Positions 29,068 to 37,709 are shown, counted from the stretch's first letter. The stretch is DNA of 42,503 nt from a bacterium (GCA_009995545.1 JAACPI010000007.1:1-42503), one strand, 5' to 3'. Notes: generated by a model from the sequence alone, not told the origin. Numbers and translations are program-made.

Positions 29068-30342
29068 CTACTCCACCCTTTTAACTTCTATATAATCTGT
29101 TTTTAGTAATTTACTTAATGTTTCAGCTATTAAATTGCTGTTTTTTACTTTGCTACAAGTAATTAAATCTATATGAATACTGCCAAATTCTGGCCATGTA
29201 TGAGCTATTAAATTGCTGTTTTGTAATACATACGTAAAAGTCTCCCCACCTTTTTCATCGAATTTTGTAAACATAAAGTCCTTTATTTTTAAACTATGTG
29301 ATTTGGCAAACTGTCTAATTAAATGGTCTAGTGCATTTTTATAAAACATTTGCTTTTCAACTTTTAGGATTTTAATTGAATACTGCTCTATATAAGGAAA
29401 GTTTTGGTTTTCGATAATTTCATAAGTATAAATATTTTTTACTTTAAACTCTTTTATTTTTGTCTGTGGCGTAGTTTTTAAAATATACAAGGAACTAACA
29501 CTGCCTATACTTTCGGCCCCAATATAATTATTAAAATTATTTATTTTATCCTCTATTAGCAAAGCGTATTCCCCTATTACCTGTTGAATAGCTAAAGTTT
29601 TTTCGGGAGATTTAAAACTGTTTCCATAATTTAAAAAGATGTATTTTCCACTAAAGTCAGTGTGACCTTTTAATAGCTGCAAAGATCTGTCTATAAAAAG
29701 TTTTATACCAGTGTAAGTATAGGGTGGGTCAATTAAAACAGAGTCGTACTTACCAAAATGCTGTGGGGGTATTTTATCCCTAGCGTCGTACTTAAGTACC
29801 TCTATATTTAGTTTATATTTCTCACTAATTTGTTTTATTTTTAAAACCAAGTTATCGTCTAACTCTAATACCGTAATTTTTAATAATTCGGGATACTTTT
29901 TAGCCAAAACTATAGAAACTAAGTCATCATCACCGATTAGTGCGACGGAATGTTTGTTACTAATTAAACCTTTTTTATCCAAAATTACTGCTTTTTGTAA
30001 ACTAGTTTGAGGCAGTGCAAAAAATTGATCGTATTCTCTTTTGTTAGCTTCAAAGGGCAATTTAAACTCTTTTCTGACACATGTAATGAACTCCTCTAAC
30101 TCAGGGTCAGAAATACTAAATAAACTCCAGTTATAAGCAGTAAAATCTAAATTTTTAAGATCTTTTATTTGAGGAATTGTTTTAACTAAAGCAGAAACAG
30201 TACTAGAGGGTAGTCCTGTCAAATGAACTATTTTAGAAATATCTTTAGTGTTTTCTTTTTTAACTAAGTATAAAACACCTTCAATCTCAGCTACTTTTAA
30301 ATCTTGATTATTTTTTGCAAGTTGCTCTACTAAGGCGTTCAT
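29068..30342 (-). CDS. BpsA-like branched-chain polyamine synthase fused to SpeD-like S-adenosylmethionine decarboxylase domain
   Basis: GDDDLVSIVLA, DPPYTYTG (BpsA/PF01861 motifs) plus C-terminal NSNLIAHTWPEFGSIHIDLITC (SpeD motif); start revised from 30378 to ATG 30342 because TATAAT lies at 30350-30355. Confidence 0.8.
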   Translation of the reverse strand: MNALVEQLAKNNQDLKVAEIEGVLYLVKKENTKDISKIVHLTGLPSSTVSALVKTIPQIKDLKNLDFTAYNWSLFSISDPELEEFITCVRKEFKLPFEANKREYDQFFALPQTSLQKAVILDKKGLISNKHSVALIGDDDLVSIVLAKKYPELLKITVLELDDNLVLKIKQISEKYKLNIEVLKYDARDKIPPQHFGKYDSVLIDPPYTYTGIKLFIDRSLQLLKGHTDFSGKYIFLNYGNSFKSPEKTLAIQQVIGEYALLIEDKINNFNNYIGAESIGSVSSLYILKTTPQTKIKEFKVKNIYTYEIIENQNFPYIEQYSIKILKVEKQMFYKNALDHLIRQFAKSHSLKIKDFMFTKFDEKGGETFTYVLQNSNLIAHTWPEFGSIHIDLITCSKVKNSNLIAETLSKLLKTDYIEVKRVE

Positions 30343-30349
30343 AGGGCTA

Positions 30350-30390
30350 ATTATAACATAATGCCTTAACAAAGGCACTAATGCTATAAT
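30350..30390. promoter_or_regulatory. divergent promoter pair (-10 boxes at 30350-30355 minus and 30385-30390 plus)
   Basis: Both TATAAT boxes lie exactly 7 nt from the ATG they serve (30342 minus, 30398 plus). Confidence 0.6.
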
Positions 30391-30397
30391 TTAATTA

Positions 30398-30943
30398 ATG
30401 GAAACGTTGCTAATACAAAATATTCTCCAAGGGGAGGCTTGCGATTATTTTTTAAAACTTTCTAAGGAAGTAAAAAATAGATTTAATGTCTGCATACCTT
30501 CTTCGGCACCTCACTTTACGATTAAATATAAATTTAATACTACAGAATACAACGAGGTAAATAAGTTAGTGGGTAACTTTGTCAAAAGTAGAAAAAAAGA
30601 AAAGATATTTATAAAAAACATTAAAACATTTAAAGAAGGTAAAGTGATTTATGTTCAAGTGTCTTTGGGTAAATCTGCCAAAAACTTATATAAAGATTTT
30701 TATACAAGTTTAGAAAAATTACCTTATATTACCTGGGGAGATTTTGATAAAGAAAATCTAAATTTTCATATAACCTTGGTAAAAGATAGCGGGGGTAAGT
30801 GTGATGAAATTTTAGAATTTTTAAGGGGAAAAGAGAAAATATTCGATGCTTATTTTGACAATATTAGTATCCTAAGTTTAGTTAGAGACGAAATAGGTAA
30901 TGATGCATGGAAAATTAAAAGCAGAAATTTTTTACAAAATTAA
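30398..30943 (+). CDS. 2H phosphoesterase / 2'-5' RNA ligase-like protein
   Basis: Two H-x-T motifs: PHFTIKY and FHITLVK. Confidence 0.82.
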   Translation: METLLIQNILQGEACDYFLKLSKEVKNRFNVCIPSSAPHFTIKYKFNTTEYNEVNKLVGNFVKSRKKEKIFIKNIKTFKEGKVIYVQVSLGKSAKNLYKDFYTSLEKLPYITWGDFDKENLNFHITLVKDSGGKCDEILEFLRGKEKIFDAYFDNISILSLVRDEIGNDAWKIKSRNFLQN

Positions 30944-32760
30944 ATATCCTCATACCCCTTTTTCTGAAGATCGTAGGCCTCTTTATACATACCACCTTTG
31001 GCAATTAATTGAGCATGGCTACCCTCTTCTACAATTTTTCCGTTATCTAAAACTATAATTCTATCTGCATTTCTTACCGTACTAAATCTGTGACTAATTA
31101 TTATAACCGTTTTGTTTTTAGCAAAATCAAATAATTTTTGAAATATTTCATACTCTGCTTTAGGGTCAATAGCACTCGTTGGTTCATCTAGTATAAGTAT
31201 CGGACTATCTTTATAGAATGACCTAGCCAGAGCTATTTTTTGCCACTGACCCCAGCTTGGATCAATTCCATTTGGAAAAGATTTTCTAAGTAGCTGTTTG
31301 TATTTTTTAGGATACTTATCTACAAATTCGTGTGCACCAGACATTTTAGTACTCTTAACAACTTTTTCAAAGTTTACTTTTTTGTTTAAATCGCTTAATG
31401 CAACGTTTGTTTTTACATCATAGTGAAAAGTAGCAAAATTTTGCATTAAGGGAGATAAGTATTTAAACCAGTCTTTTCTGTTTAAAGTTTTAATACTTTT
31501 ATTGTTTATTAAAATTTCACCCTTATCTATATCGTAAGACCTTAAAAGTAGTTTTATTAAGGTTGTTTTTCCAGCCCCATTTTCTCCGACTATCGCAATA
31601 TGCTCACCAACGCCCATGGTGAAATTAAAATTCCTAAGAACCCAAGTTTTTGTACCGGGGTACTTAAACCAAACATTTTTAAATTCTATTAGGGGCGAAT
31701 TTGGAAATGTCCCTACTAATCTTGTGCCGTTTTTAAGGTTAGATTTTAAATTAAGAAACTGTCTGTATTCAGAGATAAACAAGCTATCCTCATACATATT
31801 TCCCACAAATCTAAAAATACTCTTTAAAGATCTGGAAACGGTCTCTATCCTACTTGAGTAGAATGTAAATAAACCTATTGTTATTATTCCCCCAACTACC
31901 TTGTAAATTAAAAAGGCGTAACTAAATATGTAGAAAACAGAACTTAAAAAACCAAGTAAAACCTCAGAGAATAACCTTCTTTTTTCCAGCTTTAATTGTT
32001 TGTTTAAAAACTTATCGTTTAAATATGTAAACTTGTTTAATAAGAAATTTGTAAGATTGTGAACCCTTACCTCCTGAAAATAACTTAATTCCTTTAGATA
32101 CGCCCTCGTAGACCAAAATTCTCTTCTAGTAGTAGACTCAGCATCCCAGATACCCCATGCTTTATCGCCCAAAGCTATTTGATTTACCAGAGTGGGGATA
32201 TTACCTAAGAGTAAAAGAATAAGAATTATAGGTGATAGAGAAAATAAAATCACTGTAGAAATTATCAGAGATGTGAAATCGTATATACTCCAAAATAGCT
32301 TATCTATGATGCTATTTGCCCTAAAATAATTTTCATCCACTTTTTGAATTAATTTATTTACTTCTGGGTCTTCATAGGCCTGCAGCTCTAATTGCGAAAA
32401 CTTTTTGGCAAGAATAATTGAATTATTTCTGCTTATTCTTAAATGACTTATTATTTCAAAATAATTCGTAAAAGAATTTATAATTTTGTCCAATACAACT
32501 ATCATAAAAAAAGCACCAACGTAGAAGTATAAGGAATTAGTGTCTAAAGGATTACTAGCGGCATTGGTTAGTGCGTCAATAATTTTTGCCCAAAAGTAAG
32601 AGTAAGTTAACGGTACTAGGGCAGTAAGACTAATAAATAGCAAAAAACCAACATTAAAGTAGGTGTTCTGAAAAAAACCAAGTTTAAATATCCAGACTAA
32701 AGAGCTTATCAGTTTTTTCGATTCAGATAACTTTAATAGAATTTTCCTTTTTGTAATCAA
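30940..32760 (-). CDS. ABC exporter (fused permease-ATPase)
   Basis: Walker A GENGAGKTT, signature-region SWGQWQKIALARSF, Walker B ILILDEPTSAID, H-loop. Confidence 0.96.
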   Translation of the reverse strand: MITKRKILLKLSESKKLISSLVWIFKLGFFQNTYFNVGFLLFISLTALVPLTYSYFWAKIIDALTNAASNPLDTNSLYFYVGAFFMIVVLDKIINSFTNYFEIISHLRISRNNSIILAKKFSQLELQAYEDPEVNKLIQKVDENYFRANSIIDKLFWSIYDFTSLIISTVILFSLSPIILILLLLGNIPTLVNQIALGDKAWGIWDAESTTRREFWSTRAYLKELSYFQEVRVHNLTNFLLNKFTYLNDKFLNKQLKLEKRRLFSEVLLGFLSSVFYIFSYAFLIYKVVGGIITIGLFTFYSSRIETVSRSLKSIFRFVGNMYEDSLFISEYRQFLNLKSNLKNGTRLVGTFPNSPLIEFKNVWFKYPGTKTWVLRNFNFTMGVGEHIAIVGENGAGKTTLIKLLLRSYDIDKGEILINNKSIKTLNRKDWFKYLSPLMQNFATFHYDVKTNVALSDLNKKVNFEKVVKSTKMSGAHEFVDKYPKKYKQLLRKSFPNGIDPSWGQWQKIALARSFYKDSPILILDEPTSAIDPKAEYEIFQKLFDFAKNKTVIIISHRFSTVRNADRIIVLDNGKIVEEGSHAQLIAKGGMYKEAYDLQKKGYEDI

Positions 32761-32777
32761 AATGTTAAGGAAAGTAG

Positions 32778-33245
32778 TTATTTTTTAATACTTATCTTCT
32801 TGTTAATAAAAAAGGCAACAAGCAGGGCAGTTAAAAATAAAAAACTTCCATAAAAGCAGGGAGTGACAAAGGGATTTAAAACTTTAGCTCCTGAACAGCC
32901 TACATATTCTTGACCAGAAGCTTGGTAAAACTTATATAACTCTTTGCCAAAATTACTCCAAGCAAAAATAACACCCCCAATTAAAAACCAAAATAAATAT
33001 TTAAATTGATAGCCTAACTTTTTAGTACTAATTATTAAAGCCCAAATTAAAGACCCCAAAAATGCAAAAGCACCATAAAAACAGGGGGTTAAAAAAGGAT
33101 GAACGGCTGTACAATCTTTAAATTTAAACCAAACTCCTTCAAAATCATGAAATCTTAAAAAGTCTTGATAGACTGCAAAAAAAGCAACAAAAGTACCCAC
33201 TGTTAGCACAATTATTAAAATATTCTCAAGTTTTTTTAATTTCAC
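32778..33245 (-). CDS. four-TM protein with internal duplication of a Cys/PFxTPCFYG motif (GTG start)
   Basis: DCTAVHPFLTPCFYGAFAFLGSLIWALII and GCSGAKVLNPFVTPCFYGSFLFLTALLVAFFI. Confidence 0.75.
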   Translation of the reverse strand: MKLKKLENILIIVLTVGTFVAFFAVYQDFLRFHDFEGVWFKFKDCTAVHPFLTPCFYGAFAFLGSLIWALIISTKKLGYQFKYLFWFLIGGVIFAWSNFGKELYKFYQASGQEYVGCSGAKVLNPFVTPCFYGSFLFLTALLVAFFINKKISIKK

Positions 33246-33348
33246 TAAACTTATTTTATACCTTAGGTATATGCCGGTGCAACTACACCGATTCGTTAAA
33301 TTTTACCTTAAACTAATTCTTGCGATAGTATGTCTCTGGTATATATTT

Positions 33349-33358
33349 AGTATATACT
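33349..33358. promoter_or_regulatory. AGTATATACT palindrome upstream of AbrB-like sORF
   Basis: Perfect 10-bp palindrome 20 nt upstream of ATG. Confidence 0.3.
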
Positions 33359-33378
33359 ACTAAATTTCAAGTATATCT

Positions 33379-33543
33379 ATGGCTCAAAAAGCAAAAAGAA
33401 AAATACTACAACTAGGTAAGTACAGCAAAGTAATCGTTATCCCTAGAGATTTTTTAAGGGATCTCAAGTGGAAAGAAAACCAAATGCTGGAGCTTGCCTT
33501 AGATAAAAAAAATAAAAGAATAATAGTAAAAGATGCTAAGTAA
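33379..33543 (+). CDS. AbrB/MazE-like swapped-hairpin DNA-binding protein (54 aa), not in supplied track
   Basis: MAQKAKRKILQLGKYSKVIVIPRDFLRDLKWKENQMLELALDKKNKRIIVKDAK. Confidence 0.7.
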   Translation: MAQKAKRKILQLGKYSKVIVIPRDFLRDLKWKENQMLELALDKKNKRIIVKDAK

Positions 33544-33565
33544 TTATAGATAGTTAAGTAACCTT

Positions 33566-33700
33566 TTATTTCTTATCTTTAAATAGCTCTTTAATGAAAT
33601 AGGCTATACCTAAAATTAAAAAAGTAACTACTAGTAAGTAAGCTAAAAACCCTCCAAAAAACCAGTTTTGCATCATACCCTCTCCGTATTCATACATCAT
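33566..33700 (-). CDS. single-TM small protein (44 aa) at end of copper cluster, not in supplied track
   Basis: MMYEYGEGMMQNWFFGGFLAYLLVVTFLILGIAYFIKELFKDKK, co-directional, 15 nt downstream of HMA-TauE-like CDS. Confidence 0.55.
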   Translation of the reverse strand: MMYEYGEGMMQNWFFGGFLAYLLVVTFLILGIAYFIKELFKDKK

Positions 33701-33715
33701 TTGTAAACACCCCCT

Positions 33716-34732
33716 TTAAAACCCTAATATAGGATCAATTATGCCCGCCAAGGTTAAGGCAGATATTAAATTTATTAATGCAAAAAATATAACTAAAAAC
33801 CCCATTGTTTTAAAGAAAGTTGCTTTATGCTTACCCTCTGAAAATTTTACGGAGGCAAAACTTACACCTGCTAATACGGGCAAGGTACCTAAAGAAAACA
33901 CAAGCATAGTAGTTGCACCAGTTATAAAGCTTCCAGATGATAAAGCATAAAATTGCATACTTTGAGTAAAACCGCAGGGCAATATAAAGGTTAAAGCACC
34001 TAGTATTATGGGAGTTAAAATGTGATCTTCTCTAAGCCTACCTTTTAATCCCTTACTGTGAGGTAATGCTAGTTGTAGTTTTTTAACAAAGGGAAAGGTG
34101 TCTAACATATTTAATCCTAAAACTAACATTACAAAAAACAGTACAAATGTTAAAAGCATGTTTCCTGTTTGAGAAACCTTTAAAACCGACCCTAAAAGAC
34201 CAATTAAACCACCTAATAAAAAAAATGATATTACCCTAGATGCATGAAAAGCTGTAATAGGAATAAAGGGTTTTTTAGTATCATTTTTAGCAAATGTTGC
34301 CGACATGGATAAAACTAACCCTCCAACAACGGCCATACAGGAGGATAAACTTGCTATAACACCAATTACAAATACAGCTACAACCGAAATATTGTTAGGG
34401 CTGTATAGGGTAAGAATCCCAGATTTTTGAAGTAAAATAAATAATGCAAAAAAAGCTAATGCGGCAGAAAAAGGTATTAGTAAAGATTTGTAGTTAACGT
34501 CTTCTGAGAACTTAGTTAACGAAGCGGTATAACCCAAACTTTCTATTTTTTTATTTAGTTGATTTAAAGTTAAGTCTAAATTTGCCCCATTTTTTGTTGT
34601 TACATGTAATTCCCCCTTAGCGTTACTGGCCTTTGCACTATTAATAGCTTCTATTTCTTCAGCACTCTCTTTAATAACTATTTCACAAGCCTTACAATGC
34701 ATTCCTTTTATGTACAGTATTGAGTCCTTCAT
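33716..34732 (-). CDS. HMA domain fused to SafE/DsbD-like membrane domain
   Basis: N-terminal GMHCKACEIVIKE; multi-TM C-terminus; 4-nt overlap with copA. Confidence 0.8.
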   Translation of the reverse strand: MKDSILYIKGMHCKACEIVIKESAEEIEAINSAKASNAKGELHVTTKNGANLDLTLNQLNKKIESLGYTASLTKFSEDVNYKSLLIPFSAALAFFALFILLQKSGILTLYSPNNISVVAVFVIGVIASLSSCMAVVGGLVLSMSATFAKNDTKKPFIPITAFHASRVISFFLLGGLIGLLGSVLKVSQTGNMLLTFVLFFVMLVLGLNMLDTFPFVKKLQLALPHSKGLKGRLREDHILTPIILGALTFILPCGFTQSMQFYALSSGSFITGATTMLVFSLGTLPVLAGVSFASVKFSEGKHKATFFKTMGFLVIFFALINLISALTLAGIIDPILGF

Positions 34733-36972
34733 ATGGATTTGATTTTTAACCTTAAGGAATTTGAAACAACGCTAACACTACTTAAGGCCATGGCCATTCC
34801 TGCAAAAACCGGATTTAGCGAAATTCCAAAAAATGGATAAAATGCCCCGGCTGCCAAAGGAATTCCAACAGCGTTATAAATGAATGCCCAAAATAGATTT
34901 TGCTTAATTGTAGTTATAGTATTTTTAGATAGATTTATAGCCTTTAAAACCTTAGATAGGTCGCCTTTTAGCAGGGTAATTCCAGCAGATTCAATTGCGA
35001 CATCAGTTCCCGTACTCATAGCTATTCCAACATCAGCCTGGGCCAGGGCGGGAGCATCGTTTACACCATCCCCTACCATGGCAACAATGTGGCCGTCTTT
35101 TTGAAGTTGCTTAATAACGTCAGCTTTGTCTTTTGGCAAAACCTGAGCGTATACTTGGTCAATATTTACTTTTTTAGCTATAAAGTTTGCAGTTTCTAAC
35201 TGATCTCCTGTTAATAAAATTACCTTTATACCCAACTTATGTAAGCTTTTAATAGTTTTTGCGGAGTTTTCTTTTAAGGTATCACTTATCGAAAAGTATG
35301 AAATTAAACTTTTACCATCGGATACAAAGACTGGTGTACCTCCCTGATTAGTAATAGTGGTCATAACTGCTTTTTCAATATCTATTTTAAGATCTTTCAT
35401 TAGGGCAAGGTTTCCTATGTAGTAACTTTTGCCCTCTATAAATCCTTTTAGGCCTTTCCCTTCTATTGTGGTAAACCCAATTACCTTTAATTCTTTAGCT
35501 TTTTTGCCTTTTGTAAACTGTACTAATGCCTCGGCTAAAGGATGCTCTGATAGATTTTCTAAAGAATATATTATATTAGTTAGTTCAGAATCTTTTAATT
35601 TAGAAACGTTATTAAATGAAACAACTTCTGGTTTACCCTTTGTTATAGTGCCGGTTTTATCAAAAGCAATAGCAGTTACCTTGTTTAGATGCTCTAAGTT
35701 TTCAGCATTTTTAATTAGTATTCCGTTTTGAGCTCCCTTTCCTGTTCCTACAATTATTGCTGTAGGTGTGGCAAGGCCTAGTGCACAGGGGCAAGCTATA
35801 ACTAAAGTTCCAATCAACGATGACAGGGCAAAACCTAATGTCTGATTAAAGGGCATAAAATAAGGGCCAACTATAATCCATAGTAAAAAAGAGACTACTG
35901 CTATAACTAAAACTACGGGCACAAAAATGGATGATATTTTATCCACCAAGGCTTGTACAGGTGCTTTACTTTCTTGTGCCTCCTCAACAAGTTTAATTAT
36001 TTGAGCTAGCATTGTTTGAGCACCTACTTTTGTAGCTTTGTACTTAAAGTGTCCGTTTTTATTTAAAGTTCCACCAATAACCGTATCGTTAATACCTTTT
36101 TTTACGGGCATAAACTCGCCTGTAAGCATACTTTCGTTTACAGTAGAAGAACCGCTAATAATTTTTCCATCTAGGGGGATTTTAGACCCAGGTTTTACTA
36201 TTAGAATATCTCCTATTTTTATATTACTAATACTAAGCTCCACTACCTTTCCATCTTTTTCTACCAAAGCAGTTTTGGCCTGAAGCCCCATTAACTTCTT
36301 AATAGCGTCACCTGTTTTAAGTTTTGATTTAATCTCTAAATACTTTCCTAAGGTGATAAAGCCAATAACAACTATGGCGACATCAAAATAAAGAGCGTGA
36401 GAAAGATTTAATTTTGTTACCAAGTTTGGAAAAAAGAAAACTACCAGGCTATAGAAGTAGGCTACAGAGGTACCAATACCAACTAAAGTATCCATATTAG
36501 CAGCACCATATTTAATAAATCTGTACACACCCTTCAAATAATCTTTTCCTACCCAAAATAAACTAATTGTTGATACAACAATCATTAAAGGATTTAAAAA
36601 CATCATAGGGATATTTATGAATAAGGGAGTTCCAAATAACTTATGAAAAATTTCAATTAGCATTAAAGCAAAAATACCTATTGTAAAAGGTAAGGTAACT
36701 TGCAGTTTGAGCTTTAAGTTAGCTAAATCTAATAAAGCAGAGTCTTTAGATTGGCTAGATTGGCCGAATTTTTCTAAAGTATATCCTATTTTAGAAACTT
36801 GTTTATTAAGTTCTTCTATAGATTTCTCAGAGTTTTTAAACGTAATAGATGCTTTGTTTGTAGCGTAACTTACTTCACATTTTTCAACATTTTCATCTTT
36901 TTCTAATCTACTTTTAATTAAAAGAGCACAACTAGCACAGTGCATTCCATTTACTTTATAAGAGGTTTTCAT
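34729..36972 (-). CDS. copA: copper-translocating P1B-type ATPase
   Basis: GMHCASC, ACPCALGLATPTA, DKTGT, GDGVNDAPAL motifs. Confidence 0.97.
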   Translation of the reverse strand: MKTSYKVNGMHCASCALLIKSRLEKDENVEKCEVSYATNKASITFKNSEKSIEELNKQVSKIGYTLEKFGQSSQSKDSALLDLANLKLKLQVTLPFTIGIFALMLIEIFHKLFGTPLFINIPMMFLNPLMIVVSTISLFWVGKDYLKGVYRFIKYGAANMDTLVGIGTSVAYFYSLVVFFFPNLVTKLNLSHALYFDVAIVVIGFITLGKYLEIKSKLKTGDAIKKLMGLQAKTALVEKDGKVVELSISNIKIGDILIVKPGSKIPLDGKIISGSSTVNESMLTGEFMPVKKGINDTVIGGTLNKNGHFKYKATKVGAQTMLAQIIKLVEEAQESKAPVQALVDKISSIFVPVVLVIAVVSFLLWIIVGPYFMPFNQTLGFALSSLIGTLVIACPCALGLATPTAIIVGTGKGAQNGILIKNAENLEHLNKVTAIAFDKTGTITKGKPEVVSFNNVSKLKDSELTNIIYSLENLSEHPLAEALVQFTKGKKAKELKVIGFTTIEGKGLKGFIEGKSYYIGNLALMKDLKIDIEKAVMTTITNQGGTPVFVSDGKSLISYFSISDTLKENSAKTIKSLHKLGIKVILLTGDQLETANFIAKKVNIDQVYAQVLPKDKADVIKQLQKDGHIVAMVGDGVNDAPALAQADVGIAMSTGTDVAIESAGITLLKGDLSKVLKAINLSKNTITTIKQNLFWAFIYNAVGIPLAAGAFYPFFGISLNPVFAGMAMALSSVSVVSNSLRLKIKSI

Positions 36973-37247
36973 TTTGTCCTTTCTCTAATATTTATAACAG
37001 TAATTAACTCACTAATTAATTTTTCTTCTAACTCTTTATCTTTTGTTCTAAAACCCTGTGAAAAACAGTGTTTTAAATGATTGTCTAAAATTTTACTTGC
37101 TGAACTGTTTAACAACCCTTTTACTGCAAGTATTTGTTGTAGTATGTCTATGCAGTAAACATCGTCATCAATCATTTTTATAATTTTTTCTAAACTTGTT
37201 TTGGCCTTTTTTAAGGCGATTCTAGCCTTTTTATTAGTACTATCCAT
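36969..37247 (-). CDS. csoR: CsoR/DUF156-family metal-sensing repressor
   Basis: Conserved Cys (VYCIDILQQI) and His/Cys (NHLKHC) ligand motifs; 4-nt overlap with copA. Confidence 0.88.
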   Translation of the reverse strand: MDSTNKKARIALKKAKTSLEKIIKMIDDDVYCIDILQQILAVKGLLNSSASKILDNHLKHCFSQGFRTKDKELEEKLISELITVINIRERTK

Positions 37248-37259
37248 ATTGCTTATTGC

Positions 37260-37655
37260 TTAATTAAATTTAATTTTAAAACCGTACATTCCCATAGAAC
37301 AATTTCCAGATATTACAGTCCCGGATTTTTGGGGAGGTATTGTATAGCTTTTAATACCATTTTGCGAAAGTGAGTCATTTACGCCTAAATCTTTAATAAT
37401 AAGTGCTGAGCTGCAGTCATAGGTATTTATAGTTTTCATATTTAAAGTTGTTTTTGTATTAGCTTTCGCATTAACAACACGGGGTGAATAGCCACCTTTT
37501 GCGACTATTTCAATAATTTGTGTATCCCCTTGCATTGTGGCACCTTTAACATTTCCAGAATTATTAGAAGTATTATTTTGAGAACTTCCAGACATTAGAA
37601 AGAAAATAAAACCAATAAAGGCAATAGGAATTATAAATAATAAAATCTTGGACAT
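37260..37655 (-). CDS. membrane-anchored cupredoxin-like protein
   Basis: N-terminal TM; C-terminal VISGNCSMGMYGFKIKF; first gene of copper cluster. Confidence 0.7.
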   Translation of the reverse strand: MSKILLFIIPIAFIGFIFFLMSGSSQNNTSNNSGNVKGATMQGDTQIIEIVAKGGYSPRVVNAKANTKTTLNMKTINTYDCSSALIIKDLGVNDSLSQNGIKSYTIPPQKSGTVISGNCSMGMYGFKIKFN

Positions 37656-37659
37656 ATGA

Positions 37660-37690
37660 ATTATATTAGACTTATTTTTGTGTGTGTCAA
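37660..37690 (-). promoter_or_regulatory. promoter TTGACA-N19-TATAAT of copper operon
   Basis: -35 at 37685-37690, -10 at 37660-37665, ATG at 37655. Confidence 0.65.
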
Positions 37691-37709
37691 TACCTACCCC
37701 CCAGGTATT
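37689..37709. promoter_or_regulatory. candidate CsoR operator
   Basis: AATACCT-ACCCCCC-AGGTATT pseudo-palindrome with C-tract centre, touching the -35. Confidence 0.6.

Noticed and set aside
34880-36283. Plus ORFs inside copA
   Set aside because: Antisense shadow ORFs
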